From: Pyropia haitanensis
Lineage: Eukaryota > Rhodophyta > Bangiophyceae > Bangiales > Bangiaceae
Direction of reading: 5' to 3'
Length of the DNA stretch: 64,000 nucleotides
Assembly (NCBI GenBank): GCA_008729055.1
Contig: SDUX01000003.1
Coordinates: 1,736,001-1,800,000, forward strand
Shown one piece after another: positions 52,001 to 63,038 of this stretch (within the stretch, counting starts at the first letter, position 1; each line of letters begins with the position of its first letter). The translations under genes were made by a program, and so were the position numbers. The notes beneath the pieces were generated by a model, which worked only from the letters and a program-made list of their open reading frames with translations, made no database searches and had not been told where the DNA came from.

Positions 52001-53005
52001 GCCGCATCGGCAGCGGGTGCGGGATGCACCACCCCTGGCCGACCGACCAGCGCCATAAGGCGCCGACGAGACGACCTCGACAAGAGGAGCACGCCGCCCA
52101 TATCCGACACGTCAACAGGTTGCAGTCGCCATCCAGAAGACAGTTCACGTGGCTGTCATGGTGCCGGCGTCCGGGCAGCACGGCGCCGTGCTGACGCACC
52201 CAGTGCGTGCGGGCGCAAACGACGCTCTTGTGAAACAGCCGCGGTCCGCGCGCGGCGAGCGCGGGCGTCGACGGCGGCGACCGGCGGCTCAAAGCGTGCG
52301 GTGTGATCCGATTGGGACCAGTAATTTGATCCTGCAAGTACTTGCGACAAGAGAATGAGACCACACGTGTCAAGGGACGGCGCTCGCCGGCCGCTGCGGG
52401 CGAGCGACAGACGGAGAGACCGGTCGAACGGGCGCCGGCCCGCTCCCGTCCCGCCACGCCGCGGCGCCCGCAGCCGTGGCCGGCGCAGCCACTCGGCGCG
52501 GACAGTGGCGCCGCGGTCAGCGGCCGCTCGGCCCCCGGAAAGACACGCCCCCGCCGGTGCGCGGGTCGCACGGACGCAACGGCGGCGTCGCCGCTCCCGT
52601 TTCCCCACACGCGGCGGCGCCCAAAGCGGCGGCCGCCGCGGCCAGCCGGCGCGGACAGTGGCGCCGCGGTCCGCGCGCCTGCCGGGCACGGCCCGCCGCC
52701 GGCGCGCTGGTCGTCAAGGGCTAACCCGCGGCGTGGCGGTCGCCGCCGCAGCGACGCCGACGACACGGCGGCGGAGCGGGCGCCACGGCCGCCGCTGCCA
52801 CCAGCCCCGCTCGCCCGCCGCCCGCCCGTGACAGGGCAGGCGGGCAGGGCAGGCCGGCGCGTTCCCCCCCGGCGACGCCCGGCCGCCTGGCCGGCCGGCC
52901 GGCCGCCCACGCGCGCCGGCCGGCCGGCCACCCGCCCACGCGCACGCCCGACGCAGGAGGCAGCCATCGGTGAGGCCGCCAGCCCCCCAACCCCCCCCGG
53001 CGGGC
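49082..53005. other. 3.9-kb intergenic region
   Basis: 49.6-50.06 kb on the minus strand reads a protein-like stretch, WRRSVSDAVKGCTALDHCLQ then PLHSGAE and GEWLVALLTVIGAEEG, with no start, splice context or family that I recognise; it may be an isolated exon. 50.3-52.3 kb is near 55% GC with only short frames. 52.4-52.7 kb has a 153-base tandem repeat. 52.85-52.95 kb is a CCGGCCGG-rich patch. No other gene seen. Confidence 0.4.
52430..52690 (+). repeat. 153-base imperfect tandem duplication
   Basis: The 24-mer GGCGCGGACAGTGGCGCCGC GGTC occurs exactly at 52495-52518 and again at 52648-52671. The sequence before each copy also matches (GCGGCGCCC, then a GGCC-rich part). The period is a multiple of three, and one frame reads GADSGAAV in both units, but no gene is supported. 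Confidence 0.6.
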
Positions 53006-53984
53006 TCACCTCTCCCCACCCGCCACGCCCCTCACCGTCGTATCCACCACGTACCACATCCCCCCCGGCGTCGCATCCGCACCCCCCTGCACACCAGCGG
53101 CGGCTGCACCGCCCCCGCCCGCCGCCGCCAGCCGCACCGTCAGCGTCAGCCGGTGGCGGGCGGTGCGGCCGGCGGCGGCGGGGGACCAGGCGCGGGCGGG
53201 CGTGACGCCGTGGGGAGGGGGGGGGGGCGGGGGGGAGCCATCCCGGCCCGCCGGCGCCTGCAGGTAGACGGTGAGCGAGGCGGCGGCTGGCAACCCAAAA
53301 GGAGAACAGACCGCCAGGCGTGGCCGCACGCCACCCGCGCGGCCGCAACGGCGCAGCGAGCAAGACGTGAACCACACCACAGACGAGCACGCCAGGAGCG
53401 GGTGAGTGTCGGTGCAAACCGGCAGGCAGCCCAGGCCCACGCGCCCCCAGCTGTCGGCCGAGGCCGCCGCCCGCCCCTGAGGAGGCACCGCTGGCACCGC
53501 CGACGCCCCCCCCCCCCCCCCAACCCCCCCGTCAACTGCACGCCAAACAGGCACCCAAGGCACTCACGTCAGCACCCCCCACGCACGTCAGCACCCCCCC
53601 CTCTGCCCACTCCCGCCCTCTCCCCACCTCCCCCCCCATCCCACCCCACGTACGTAGCGCGCGGCCGAGGTAGGCGCTCCCAGACGTCCGCGTCACCACC
53701 GCCCGCAGCAGCGCCCGGACGGCAGCGTCAATACCGGCGCGCAGACCCGCGTCGGCCGCGGCAGCGCCCCCCCCCATCACCGCGGCAGGGCGGCCGCCCC
53801 AGCCCCCCCCCCGGCAAAGCGGAGCACGTACACATCGTCGGCGACGCGCGGCGAGCCCGCCCCGCAGAGGCCGCCAGCGGCGCCGCCGCCCGCCGGGCGG
53901 GTGTAGACGACCGCGGCGGCGGCGACGCCGGGGGGGGCCCCACAAAACGCGGCGACCGCGGCGGCCAGCGCGCGCAGGCGGGCG

Positions 53985-54016
<32 letters not shown>

Positions 54017-54484
54017 GCCTGGCGGGGGCGCCGCCGCCCGCCGCCCGGCCGCCGCCGCCGTCGCCGACGCCGACGCCGACGCGGGCGACGCGGCCACGGC
54101 GGCACGGGCGTCTGCCTCCGCCAGCAGCACCGGTACGGGCACGGGGCAGCCGCCGCGGGCGTGGAGGGTGTGCCCCGCGAGGCCCGTGATGAGCGCCGCC
54201 GCCGCGGCGGCGGGGCGGGCGGCCAAGGCCGGGGACCAGGGGAGGTCTACCGCCGACGCATCGGCGGGGGCGTCGGGCGGCTGGCGGCCAGCGGGGGGGG
54301 CGGCGGCGCCTTGCCCAGCGGGGCGAGGCGCCGCGGCGGCCGCGGCGGCCGCCGCGCCGACGGGCGCGCCGCCCGCGACGGCGGCCGCGGCGGGTCGACG
54401 CCGACGCGAGGGCGACGCCGCGGCTGGTGGCGGCGGCGGCGCCGTGCCGATGCGGACCGCCTTGGCGCCGGGGGGAATCGGCAT
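53006..54484 (-). CDS. MAD2L1BP: p31comet/MAD2L1BP-like HORMA protein, spliced, one homopolymer break
   Basis: ATG 54484 opens MPIPPGAKAVRIGT. After an Ala-rich linker come ALITGLAGHTLHARGGCPVP and VPVLLAEADA, aligning with the helix-loop of p31comet that ends in a Leu-Pro-x-Pro element. Next are RLRALAAAVAAFCGAPPGVA and DDVYVLRFAGG, matching its middle strand. The G run at 53805-53814 must change frame to reach DAGLRAGIDAAVRALLRAVV and SGSAYLGRALR, the long helix. A GTACGT donor ends the exon near 53654. The last exon carries RHRLTLTVRLAA and GGMWYVVDTTVRGVAGGE, matching the terminal strands (stop 53006-53008). The acceptor and a possible small exon near 53.4-53.5 kb are unresolved. p31comet links the closed MAD2 HORMA protein to the TRIP13 ATPase to silence the spindle checkpoint. 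Match is by motif order, not a search. Confidence 0.5.
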
Positions 54485-56303
54485 GGTGCGGGACGCCGCA
54501 CGGCGGTCAGGCGAGCTTGGCAAGGGGGAACCGGGTCAACGGCGCCGGCGGGGAGGTGCCCGACGCAGCACGACGGGGGGACTGCGGAGCGCGGGAACTC
54601 GATGGGCTGTGACGGGCTGTCACCTATGGCTCGCGAGTAAAACGTGCCACTGTGGGTGTCCCTCTTTGACAGTGACAGGTGTGGCCAACGTACAAACAAG
54701 GCGGAATCGGAGGCTAGTGCGGCGAGAATTTTTCCTATTTGGGTCCCTTGGCGGCGCATGGAGGGGATCAACGCCGCGCTTGTGGGTGTCGTGCAGCACA
54801 GCAATGCAATTCGAGGCGTGGGCATCAACGACGCCAGATTGCTCCACGTCGGCTCGTCGGGCTATGGAAGGGCCGTCCGGCGTTGTAGGTGGCGCGTCAC
54901 ATTTACCCACTGGGTGCTGATTGGTGGAGCGGCCACCTACCGGGGCGGCCACTTTGGACCACCAGCCACGTACCCGACGCTCGGATGGAGAGCCTCGTGC
55001 CTTGCTGCCGCCCCGACCAGTGGGGGCCGTTCGACCGCTGTAAGGCATGTGCATCCCCGGCCGTCCGCCGTTTTGCTTGGCTGCCGCCCGGCGTGAGCGT
55101 GTTTGGGGTGCAGACGCCGCGGCACCACCCGCCCCCACCCCCCCCCCCCCCCCCCTCCGAAGGGTGACCAGGGAGGGGGGGACACCCTTTTTCTTTACCG
55201 CCGCTGCGGGTGTGCCACGGCCCCCCCGCCGTCCGCGTCTGCGACGGAGCAACGCTGCGCCGGCCGTTGGGTGTGGCTGCTGCCGCCGCCGCGCGTGGGC
55301 CGGCTCCGCACAGTCCCCCGCGCCAGGCCGGGGCGGTGGCGGCGGTGGTGGTGGTGGTCGCGCCCGCCCCCCGCCCCGTGCTGCTGCTCGTGCACGTGCC
55401 CGCGCTGTGTGGTGGAGTGGCGGCTGCTGGCGGCCGGGTAGCGGGCCCACGTTGCGGGCGGCCCCGCGGGCGGTGCGCGGGCAGAGGCCACTTGCCGGGG
55501 CGGCACACGCGCGGCCGGCCGTCACCCCCCCCCCACCTCCGCCTTTCGTTGCGCCGGCGCCTCCGCGCGAGCCGACGGCGCCTCCTCGTCGCCGCTCCTT
55601 CCTACTCTGGCAACCGGCGGCTTCCCCCCCTCCCCCCCCCTCCCCCCTCCTTCCGACCCCTCTACCCCTGCTCTTCCGGCTGGACCGGCCGACGCACGCA
55701 CGCGCGCACGGTGGGGCGGCACAGCCGCAGCGCGCGCACAGCGCCCACGGCCGCGGTACCGCCGCGTGTGCCGCTCCGCGGCGCCCACGTGCCGCGCGGG
55801 GGAGGCGGCAGCGGGGGCGGGGGCGACCAGCACCGCGGTGGTGTGGTGGGAGAGCGTGGGGAGAGAGCGTGGTGGGAGAGCGTGGTGGGAGAGCGTGGTG
55901 GGAGCGTAGTGGGAGCGTGGTGGGAGCTTGGCGGGGGTGCGTGTTGAGGGCGCGCACGCGCACGGCGGCGCCCCGCTCGACGCTGGTCGTGGTCGCTGTG
56001 TTGGTGGTGCCGACGGCGCATCCGGAAGAGGCGCGCCCCGTTACTCGTGCTCCTTTGCCGGCCGCCAGGTTACCAAGTGCCGTCCGCGTGCGGGGGGGTC
56101 GGCACCGTTTGGTTGGTTGGCCGGGAGGCGGCGAGGGGGGGGGGGGGGGATTGGGAGGGTCGGTCGGCAGCGTCGCCGTCGGACCAGAACCCCCAGCTGC
56201 GGTCGGGTGGTGTGGTGGGGGTGTGCCCCGTCGCGGCCAGGCCCGTGGGCGGGCGGCGGCCGGGGGCGGCTGCCGGCGGGGGTAACCCGCTGTGCCTGCC
56301 GCC
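54485..56303. promoter_or_regulatory. Divergent region between p31comet-like and copine-like genes
   Basis: 54.49-55.1 kb is balanced sequence with CTGATTGGTG (54917-54926, an inverted CACCAATCAG), plausibly in the minus-strand promoter. 55.1-56.3 kb is GC-rich with C and G runs and a short tandem array at 55845-55931. A 637-residue minus frame spans it but is low complexity throughout. Confidence 0.45.
55845..55931 (+). repeat. GGGAGAGCGTGGT tandem repeat
   Basis: Six to seven units of about 13 bases (later copies shortened to GGGAGCGTGGT), purine-rich on the + strand. Confidence 0.75.
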
Positions 56304-58426
56304 ATGGCGGCCATCGCGGTGGACCGCGCGATGGAGATGTTTCGTGCGAGGCAGCGCAGCACGGGGCAGGCGGGGCAGGTCAACCCCGACGTGGTGCAGA
56401 TTGAAATCCACCTCGAGTGCTCCAACCTGGCCAACCTGGACGTCATGTCCAAGTCAGACCCGGTGCGTTTCTTTGTTCCTTTTGCGTGCTTGTCTTTGTT
56501 GTCTGGCTTGCGTTGCTTGGAGGGCCGGGACACGCGGTGCGTTTATTTTTATCGCGGGCCGGCCGGTCTTCTGACCTTTTCGTTTGCTACGTGCCGCTCT
56601 TGGGGCATCTGCGCTGTTGCGTTTTTTTTTTTGCCCTGTCGGCGCGATGTTCTTGTCCGCCATACCTCGTGTGCACTCACCTATGTTGCCTCCCACAGTT
56701 TGCGGTGCTGTATGCCATGACCGGCCACGTCGGTCATTCGGAGATTGGGCGGACAGAAACCGTCTTTGACGACCTGTCCCCCCGGTGGTGCCACTCGTTT
56801 ATCATTGACTATGACCGGGCCAACCCAAAGACCCTGTACGTGGAGGTGTTTGACCGGGACTCGCGGTCGGAGCGGTTACGGAAGCACGACCACATTGGCT
56901 CGGCCGAGTGCTCCCTGGAGGACGTGCGGGAGGCCCCGGGGAAGCGTCTGAAGCTGCGGCTCCGCAACCAGCACATCCGCTCGGTGTTGCCCGGCTACGT
57001 GTCCATGGTGGCGGAGAAGGTCAACCCGTGCGATCCCACGCTGACCGTAACGATCAACATTGAGGCGGCGCTGCTGAAGCGGAAGAACACGACCGTGAAC
57101 GTGGGGGTGTCCCAGTTTTTCACGCTCCTGCGTGCGCGCGAGGAGGCGGACGGGAGCCTCTCCTACTCGCCCGTGTACCGGTCCGAGGCGGTGACACGGG
57201 CGGCGAATGACGGTGCAGGCTACGCGCGCTTCAAGCCCGCTGTGCTCACCGTTCAAAAGCTGACCAACGGGTTCTTTAAGCGCCCCCTCCGGCTGCAGTT
57301 TCACCGACGCAAGCTCAACGGTGACCACAAGCTCCTCGGCTACGTCAACACCTCCCTCACGGACCTCTGCGCGATGGACCCCCACGGGGAGTCGAGATGC
57401 TTGCTGCCGCTGGAGGGCATGTACCAGGACGAGTCGTCCCTGGGCAACGTGATCCTGGTTGACTCTGAGCTGACGCAGACCGCCTCGGCCTTTTTCTTCC
57501 GCGTGGACCACTTTCTGTCTTCCAAGTTTTGTGGCCTGCCTCCAGACGTGCGGCTAGGTGAAACGCCCTATGACGTGTCCACGCGGGTGCTCCACGGCTA
57601 CTCGTCCGAATCGTGCACCACCTCGGAGACGACACGGCTGACGTCGGTGAGGCTACACAACTCGGCGGCGTCGTTTGGGACGGGTGTGCGGGTGTCGGAC
57701 GCGGCAGCGTCTGCGGACAGCGGCAGCTACACGACCGCGCAGCAGCCGCCGTCGTATGGCAGCCACGTGCCAGGCTCTGTCCCTGGTGGCAGTTTGGCGG
57801 GCAGCTTTAGCGGTCCGCCGTATGCGCCGGGGGCCTATACTGGCACCGGCCCTGCCGGTCACCCGACGTCCTCGTATGCACCTTCCTCTGCGTCCCTGCA
57901 GTCGGGCATCCCTCCTGGCGGCGGTGCGGCGGGTCCCCCGTCTGGACCCGGTGGCTACCATGCGAGTGGGCCCCCCAGCGCCAGCTTCTCGCACGCAAGT
58001 AGCAGCTTCCAGAGCCTGCAACCAGCGCCGCCACAGATGCCGCCGCCGGGCGGCCCTTCCCCCCACTTGGCCCACGGCGGCGTCACGGCTGCGTATGGGG
58101 TGCCCCGCCACCACGGGGCGAATGGCCCAGCGAGCCTCAACAGCGCGGCTCTGCCGGCGTACGCGACGGGTGGCGGCAACGGCCCGGCCTTCCCACCAGG
58201 CGCGACGGTCTCCCCTGCCAGCACAGCGACGTTTACTCGGCTGTCGCCGGCGGCGGCGGCGGCACGGGCAGCGGCGATTGCGGCGGCGACGAATGCAAGC
58301 TTTAGCAGCGCCGGCGACGGCTCCATAGACATGTCTTCGCTCTCAGTGTCGGGAATACCGCGTCCGTACGGGGCGCCACCGCCGGGGATGGCGTCAACAG
58401 GAACCCTTGGTGGGGACTACCGATGA
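56304..58426 (+). CDS. Copine-like protein with two C2 domains and no vWA domain
   Basis: Exon 1 is 56304-56462 (53 residues), donor GTGCGT. Intron 56463-56698 ends CCTCCCACAG. Exon 2 is 56699-58426, phase 0; total 628 residues. C2A follows the copine pattern: IEIHLECSNLANLDVMSKSD then PFAVLYAM, IGRTETVFDDLSPRWCHSF, and YVEVFDRDSRSERLRKHDHI, keeping the Asp residues of Ca2+ loops 1 and 3. C2B is next, with VGVSQFFTLLRAREEADGSL, FKPAVLTVQKLTNGFF and LQFHRRKLNGDHKLLGYVN; its third loop has lost the Asp pair, so Ca2+ binding there is doubtful. After about residue 400 the copine vWA domain is absent and replaced by a Ser/Gly/Pro/Ala-rich tail. A Ca2+-dependent membrane-binding role follows from C2A; partners are unknown. 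Confidence 0.85.
56463..56698 (+). other. Intron of the copine-like gene
   Basis: GTGCGT donor splits the conserved SKSDP/FAVLY of C2A; TTGCCTCCCACAG acceptor; phase 0; T-rich throughout. Confidence 0.9.
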
Positions 58427-59078
58427 GCGCGTGCTTTTTTTCTTCTTGTGTTTGTGTTTCATTCATCTATTTGTTTTTCGGCATCCCGCGACCACTCGTC
58501 CATGCGCGCACCTCTGCCTCTGGTATTGAGGGTTTGCTTATGTGGTCGATGTCGTTGAACTCCGCATCGCTTTCTCTTGACTTTTTTTCTCTTTTTTTTT
58601 TTTTTTGCACAGGTGCTTGTTGCTGCCGTCTTTCTTTTCTTCCAATCCTCGTGCCGTTGTCATACCGTTGGGTGTGCCCGCCTTGGACCTTTTTGTATCG
58701 TGTGTGTGTGGCAGGAGGGTGGCGTTCCTTGTAGCCAGGTCCTTTGCTTTCGACCAGAGGGTAGCAGGCCTATAGGAGGGAAACATTTTTTTTTTTTTCT
58801 TTACTGGGTGGCCCACGCGGTGCGTCCCTGTCCCGCTGTGTGCAGCGCTCTGCGGTAGGCACAAAGAAACACCTTGCGCGGGGGGTGTGCGGGCAGCAAC
58901 CCGTTCCGCAGGTACTCTGGGGAACGTGCTCATGAGCGGAGTTCGCTGCGAGCACCGTGAGTGTCCGTGGGAGCGCCTCCGTGGCTGCGAAGCGGGAGAC
59001 CCAAGGCGGCGACCGGCTTGACGGCGGACGCCTCCCCCCCCCCCCTTACCCACCACCCCCCTCCCCAGAGACCGCCAC
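58427..59078. other. Convergent 3' spacer (copine-like / kinase)
   Basis: T-rich on the + strand to about 58800, with runs of 13 T at 58594-58606 and 12 T at 58788-58799, very likely the copine-like 3' UTR. The remainder is the 3' side of the kinase. No gene seen. Confidence 0.55.
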
Positions 59079-61928
59079 TCACGCGTAGGGCGCCCCCTCC
59101 TCCCCCTCGTCCATCATGTCGTCGGTGGCGGGCGCCGCGGATGGGGGTGGCGGCGGTGGCGGCGGCGGCGGCGGCCGCCCCACCGGCGCGGTGTACGAAA
59201 AGCCGACGACCGCATGGTCGTCGCTGAGCCGCGCCGCCGGCCGCATCAGCGGCCACAGGCTCGAGTCCCCATACCCCGCGTCGTCGTGGTCCGTGTCGAT
59301 CGACACGCTGCCCCACTCGTTGAGGTCAAAGTTGCGGAGCTCATCCTGCGCCGCCGCGCTCGCCGCGTCCCCGCCCGAGCCGCCGCTGCTGACGAGCGGC
59401 TCCACCGTCACGAGGCCCCGAAAGGTGTCCACGCCGCCGCCGCCGCCGCTGCCCAGCGGTGGCGGGGGGGGTATCCGCCCGCCCGCCGCCGACGACGCGC
59501 CGCCGCCGCCGCCGCCGCCGCCGCCGACGCCGCCGCCGTCGCCGCCGCCGCCGCCATCGTCGCTGTCGCCGCGTCGTGGGACCAGGACGGTGTGGTGGCG
59601 GCGGTAGTAGACCGCCTCCCAGTCGAGGCCCTCAAACCAGGGGTGGTGGCGGAGGTCCGCGACGCCGCCCAGCCCGCAGCCGAGGCGCGTTTCCGGCCGC
59701 CAGTCGAGGAGCCCCTGGATGAGGGAGACGAGCTCCGAGGAGGTGGACGCGGAGAAGCGGATGGAGTGGTGGCCCATGTTTTGGATGACCTCGTCCAGGG
59801 TGCGCGCCTCGTAGGGGGTGCGCCCGCGGAGGACGTGGTAGAGGAAGATGCCCAGCGCCCACAGGTCAATGGTGACCCCGTAGGGGCGGACAGAGAGCAT
59901 CTCTGGCGCAGCGTACGTGTGGGTTCTGTGCGGCGCGGAAGCGCCACGGGGCCAAAGACGGCGCGTGTGTGCGACGGAGCGGCAGCGACAAACAGCAGCG
60001 ACGGTCAGGGAGCAATGCGCGTATCCATCCAGTGGGAGGGGGTCAAGCGAGCGAGCAAGACAGCGTCGACCGGGTCAGTCCACCATCGTCACCTCAACAG
60101 TGCCCGCCCAAGCAACCCAGACCACCCACGCACAAGGCCACCATCGCTGCGGGCGACACCCACACCCCACCCCGCGGTGCAAGTCTCGATTCCCACCCCC
60201 CCCCCTCCTCACCCCCCCCCCCCCCCCCCCACCACGCCCCCCACCGCGACCCGACCACGTACCCGCAAATGGTGGACGTCAGCCCCCCCCGCAGCTGCTT
60301 GCACAGCCCCATATCCGCCAGCCGCAGGTGCCCGTCGTTCCCCAGCAGCACGTTCTCCGGCTTGAGATCCCGGTACACAAAGCCCAGGTCGTGGAGCGAC
60401 TGGAGCGCGAGCACCACCTCCGCCGCGACCAGCCGCGTCTGCGGCTCGGACAGCCGCCCGCCGTGGTTGCGGAGGTACTGGAAGAGGTCGCCGCCCTCGC
60501 AAAACTCGGTGACCATGTACAGCATCGACGCGGTCTGAAACGCAAACCGCAGGTGCGCAAAGAACGGGTGGTCCGCGACCACCTGCAGCGCCAGCCGCTC
60601 GTCGACCGCGTGGCGAAAGCCCGAGCGCGTCTCAAACACCCGCGCCTTGGCGGTCACCTTGAGCGCCAGCCGCTCCCCGCTGACCCGGTCCCGCACCAGA
60701 AACACCTTGCCCGACGCGCCCTTGCCAATCGGCGCCACAAACTCAAAGTCCGAGATGCCGACGACGCGCTCCGCGGCGGCGGCGCGGAGGGCGGCGGCCC
60801 AGCCGGCCGCCTCCCCGCGGCTGCCAAACCGCAGCCACACGCTCGTCGGCGAGCCCGCCCGCCGCAGCCGCAGCTCCGTGCCGCCGGCGCTGACCGTCAC
60901 CGCCACCCGCTCGACGCAAAAGACCGCCGCGATGGCCGCGCCGCCGCCGCCGCCGCCGCCGCCGTCGGCGCTGCTGCTGCTGCCGCTGCCGCTGCCGCTG
61001 CCACCACCCCCACCACCACCCCCACCGCCGCCGCCGCCGTCGCCGCCGCCGCCGTGGCCGCCGCCGCCGCGGCTGCGGCCGCGGCCGCGGCCGCCGCCCG
61101 GCACCCCCCCCAGCTCCGCGTCGTGCAGGAGCAGCACGACGAGGCGGCCGCGGAGCTCCACCCACCGCCGCTCCGCCACCGACGCCAGCAGCCGCACGTT
61201 GCCCGACCGCACGACGGCGGCGCCGCCAATCGTGACGGGCAGCCGGCGCAGCAGCGCGTACGGGTCGTAGCCGGTGCGGGTCGCCTCGGAGCGGCCCGCG
61301 TCCTCACGCTGGAGGCTCGCGCGGCGGCTGCCGAGGGCGCCCGCCGCGCGGCGGAGGAGCGGGACGGGCTCGGGCCCGGCGGCGCCCCCCCCGCCGCCGC
61401 CACCACCGCCGTCACGGCCGCGGCCGCCCGCCCCCCCGCCACGCGTGGGCGTGCCAATGCTGGAGCGGCGGCCGAGCGCGCCCGCGCGGCTGGCGGCGCC
61501 CCCCCCCCCCCCGCGGCGGCGGGCCGCCCCCCCCCCCCCCCGCTGCCGCCGCCACGTTGCCGCCGCCGCTGCTGCCGACCGCGTCGGACGACGAGCCGTG
61601 CGCCGACGGGGTCGACGCGGAGCCGCCGCCGCCGCCGCCGCCGCCCTCCCGCTCCGCCGCCGCCGGCGTCGCCGCCGCCGCCGCCGCCGCCGCCGACCGC
61701 AGGCCCGCCGAGCCGGTCAGCCGGGAGCGGAGGCCCGCAAAGCCCCGCCGCCGCGGCGGCGGCGGCGGCGCCGCCGACCCCCCCGCGGCGGCGCCGCCGC
61801 CCACGCCGCCCGCCGTTGACCGGCCGGCGGCGAGCGAGTGGGTCGACTCGCCCGCGAGGCGGGACCAGGTGCTCCCGCCCGCCCGGCGGAGGCGGCTGAG
61901 CGACGGCGCCTCCGCGTCGGCGGCGCCG

Positions 61929-61966
<38 letters not shown>

Positions 61967-62387
61967 CGCGGCGGCGCCGCCTCCCTCTGCCGCCGCCGCG
62001 GCGGCCGACACGTCGGGCATGCTGCGGCTGGTGTTCATGCCGTGCCGCGCGCCGCGGGCGGCGCGCCGCAGCCGCCGCCCGCCCGCCGACGCCATGCCCG
62101 GCAGGGCGGCGCTCGACGCGCCGCCGCCGCCGGCGCTGCCGCTGCCGCCGCCGCCACTGCCGGCGGCGGCACCCCCCCACCCCCCTCCCACCCCCCCGCC
62201 CCCCCCCCGGCGGCCGTCCGAGTCAACCTCCATCGGGTCGCCATCGTCAAAAGCCGGGTCGGCCACCCCCAGCGGCTCCTCCCCCAGCTCCCCCGCCCCC
62301 GTCAGTGGCCCCGAAGACGCCGCCGCCGCCGCCGCGCCGCCACCGCCGCCCGCCGTGGCGGCGGCGGCGGCGGCGGCCGGGGACGGC

Positions 62388-62434
<47 letters not shown>

Positions 62435-62796
62435 CGCCGGCCGCCCCGCCTCCCCGCCCGCCAGCCGGGGCGCCCACTCGGGCGCGCGGCTGGCCTCCCC
62501 CGACGGCCGGCCGCCCCGCCACGAGCGCGCGTCGAGGCGGCGGCGGGTGGGCGGCTCCCCCCCCCGCGGGCGTCCTCCCCCTCTGGGTCGTCGTCCCCCC
62601 CCCCCGGCGCCCCCCCCCGCCCAGCCCCGCCGCCGCCACCGCCGCCGACGACGGTGACGGGGACGGCGACCACGGCGCCGTCGCGATGGACGCGCGCCGC
62701 CACATGCCGCCGCGGAGGGAGCGCGGCTCGGCGGCCGCGTCGGCGGGGTCCCCGCGGCCGCGGCGGCCCCGCTCTGGCGGCTCGGCGGAGCGGCTC

Positions 62797-62831
<35 letters not shown>

Positions 62832-63038
62832 CTCCCGGCCGCCGCCATGACCATTGCCGCCGCCGCCGCCGCCGCCGCCGACGCCGCCGCCGCCGCCGCC
62901 GCCACCGACGCCGACGCCGGCGCTGCCGGTGGCGGCGCCAAAGTCGCTGCTCTCGCCGCCGCGGCCGCGGCGGCCGAGGCGGCCCGAGCGGCGGACGTCG
63001 AGCTGCAGGCTCCGCCGCATCGCGCGGAGGGACTCCAT
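59079..63038 (-). CDS. PH-domain AGC protein kinase with long disordered N-terminus
   Basis: Probable ATG 63038 (MESLRAMRRSLQLDVRRSGR). The next 550-600 residues are Gly/Ala/Ser-rich and disordered, and G/C runs (about 61498-61545, 62560-62630) break the frame. From about 61370 the frame is clean: LQREDAGRSEATRTGYDPYA, then a PH domain (VRLLASVAERRWVELRGRLV to WLRFGSRGEAAGWAAALRAA). The kinase has IGKGASGKVFLV, ALKVTAK, HPFFAHLRFAFQ, VYRDLKPENVLL and LADMGLCKQL. The intron 59926-60262 splits ICG/THTYAAPEML in phase 2. The C-lobe follows (YGVTIDLWALGIFLYHVLRG) and the AGC tail ends with a hydrophobic motif VVGFSYTAP. The architecture is that of Akt/PKB. DMG replaces DFG (60307-60315), and the first aromatic of the hydrophobic motif is Val. 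Kinase and PH are firm; orthology to Akt is not. Confidence 0.85.
59926..60262 (-). other. Intron of the PH-AGC kinase gene
   Basis: GTACGT donor after TTTGCGG, CGCACAG acceptor before AACCCACACG. Removing it restores ICGTHTYAAPE, the AGC activation-loop to APE segment, with a phase 2 join. Confidence 0.9.

Noticed and set aside
51717..53417. 566-codon minus frame
   Set aside because: Composition-driven; it overlaps the p31comet-like exon in a different frame and has no domain.
54620..56533. 637-codon minus frame
   Set aside because: Runs antisense to exon 1 of the copine-like gene and through homopolymers; Arg/Pro/Ala-rich only.
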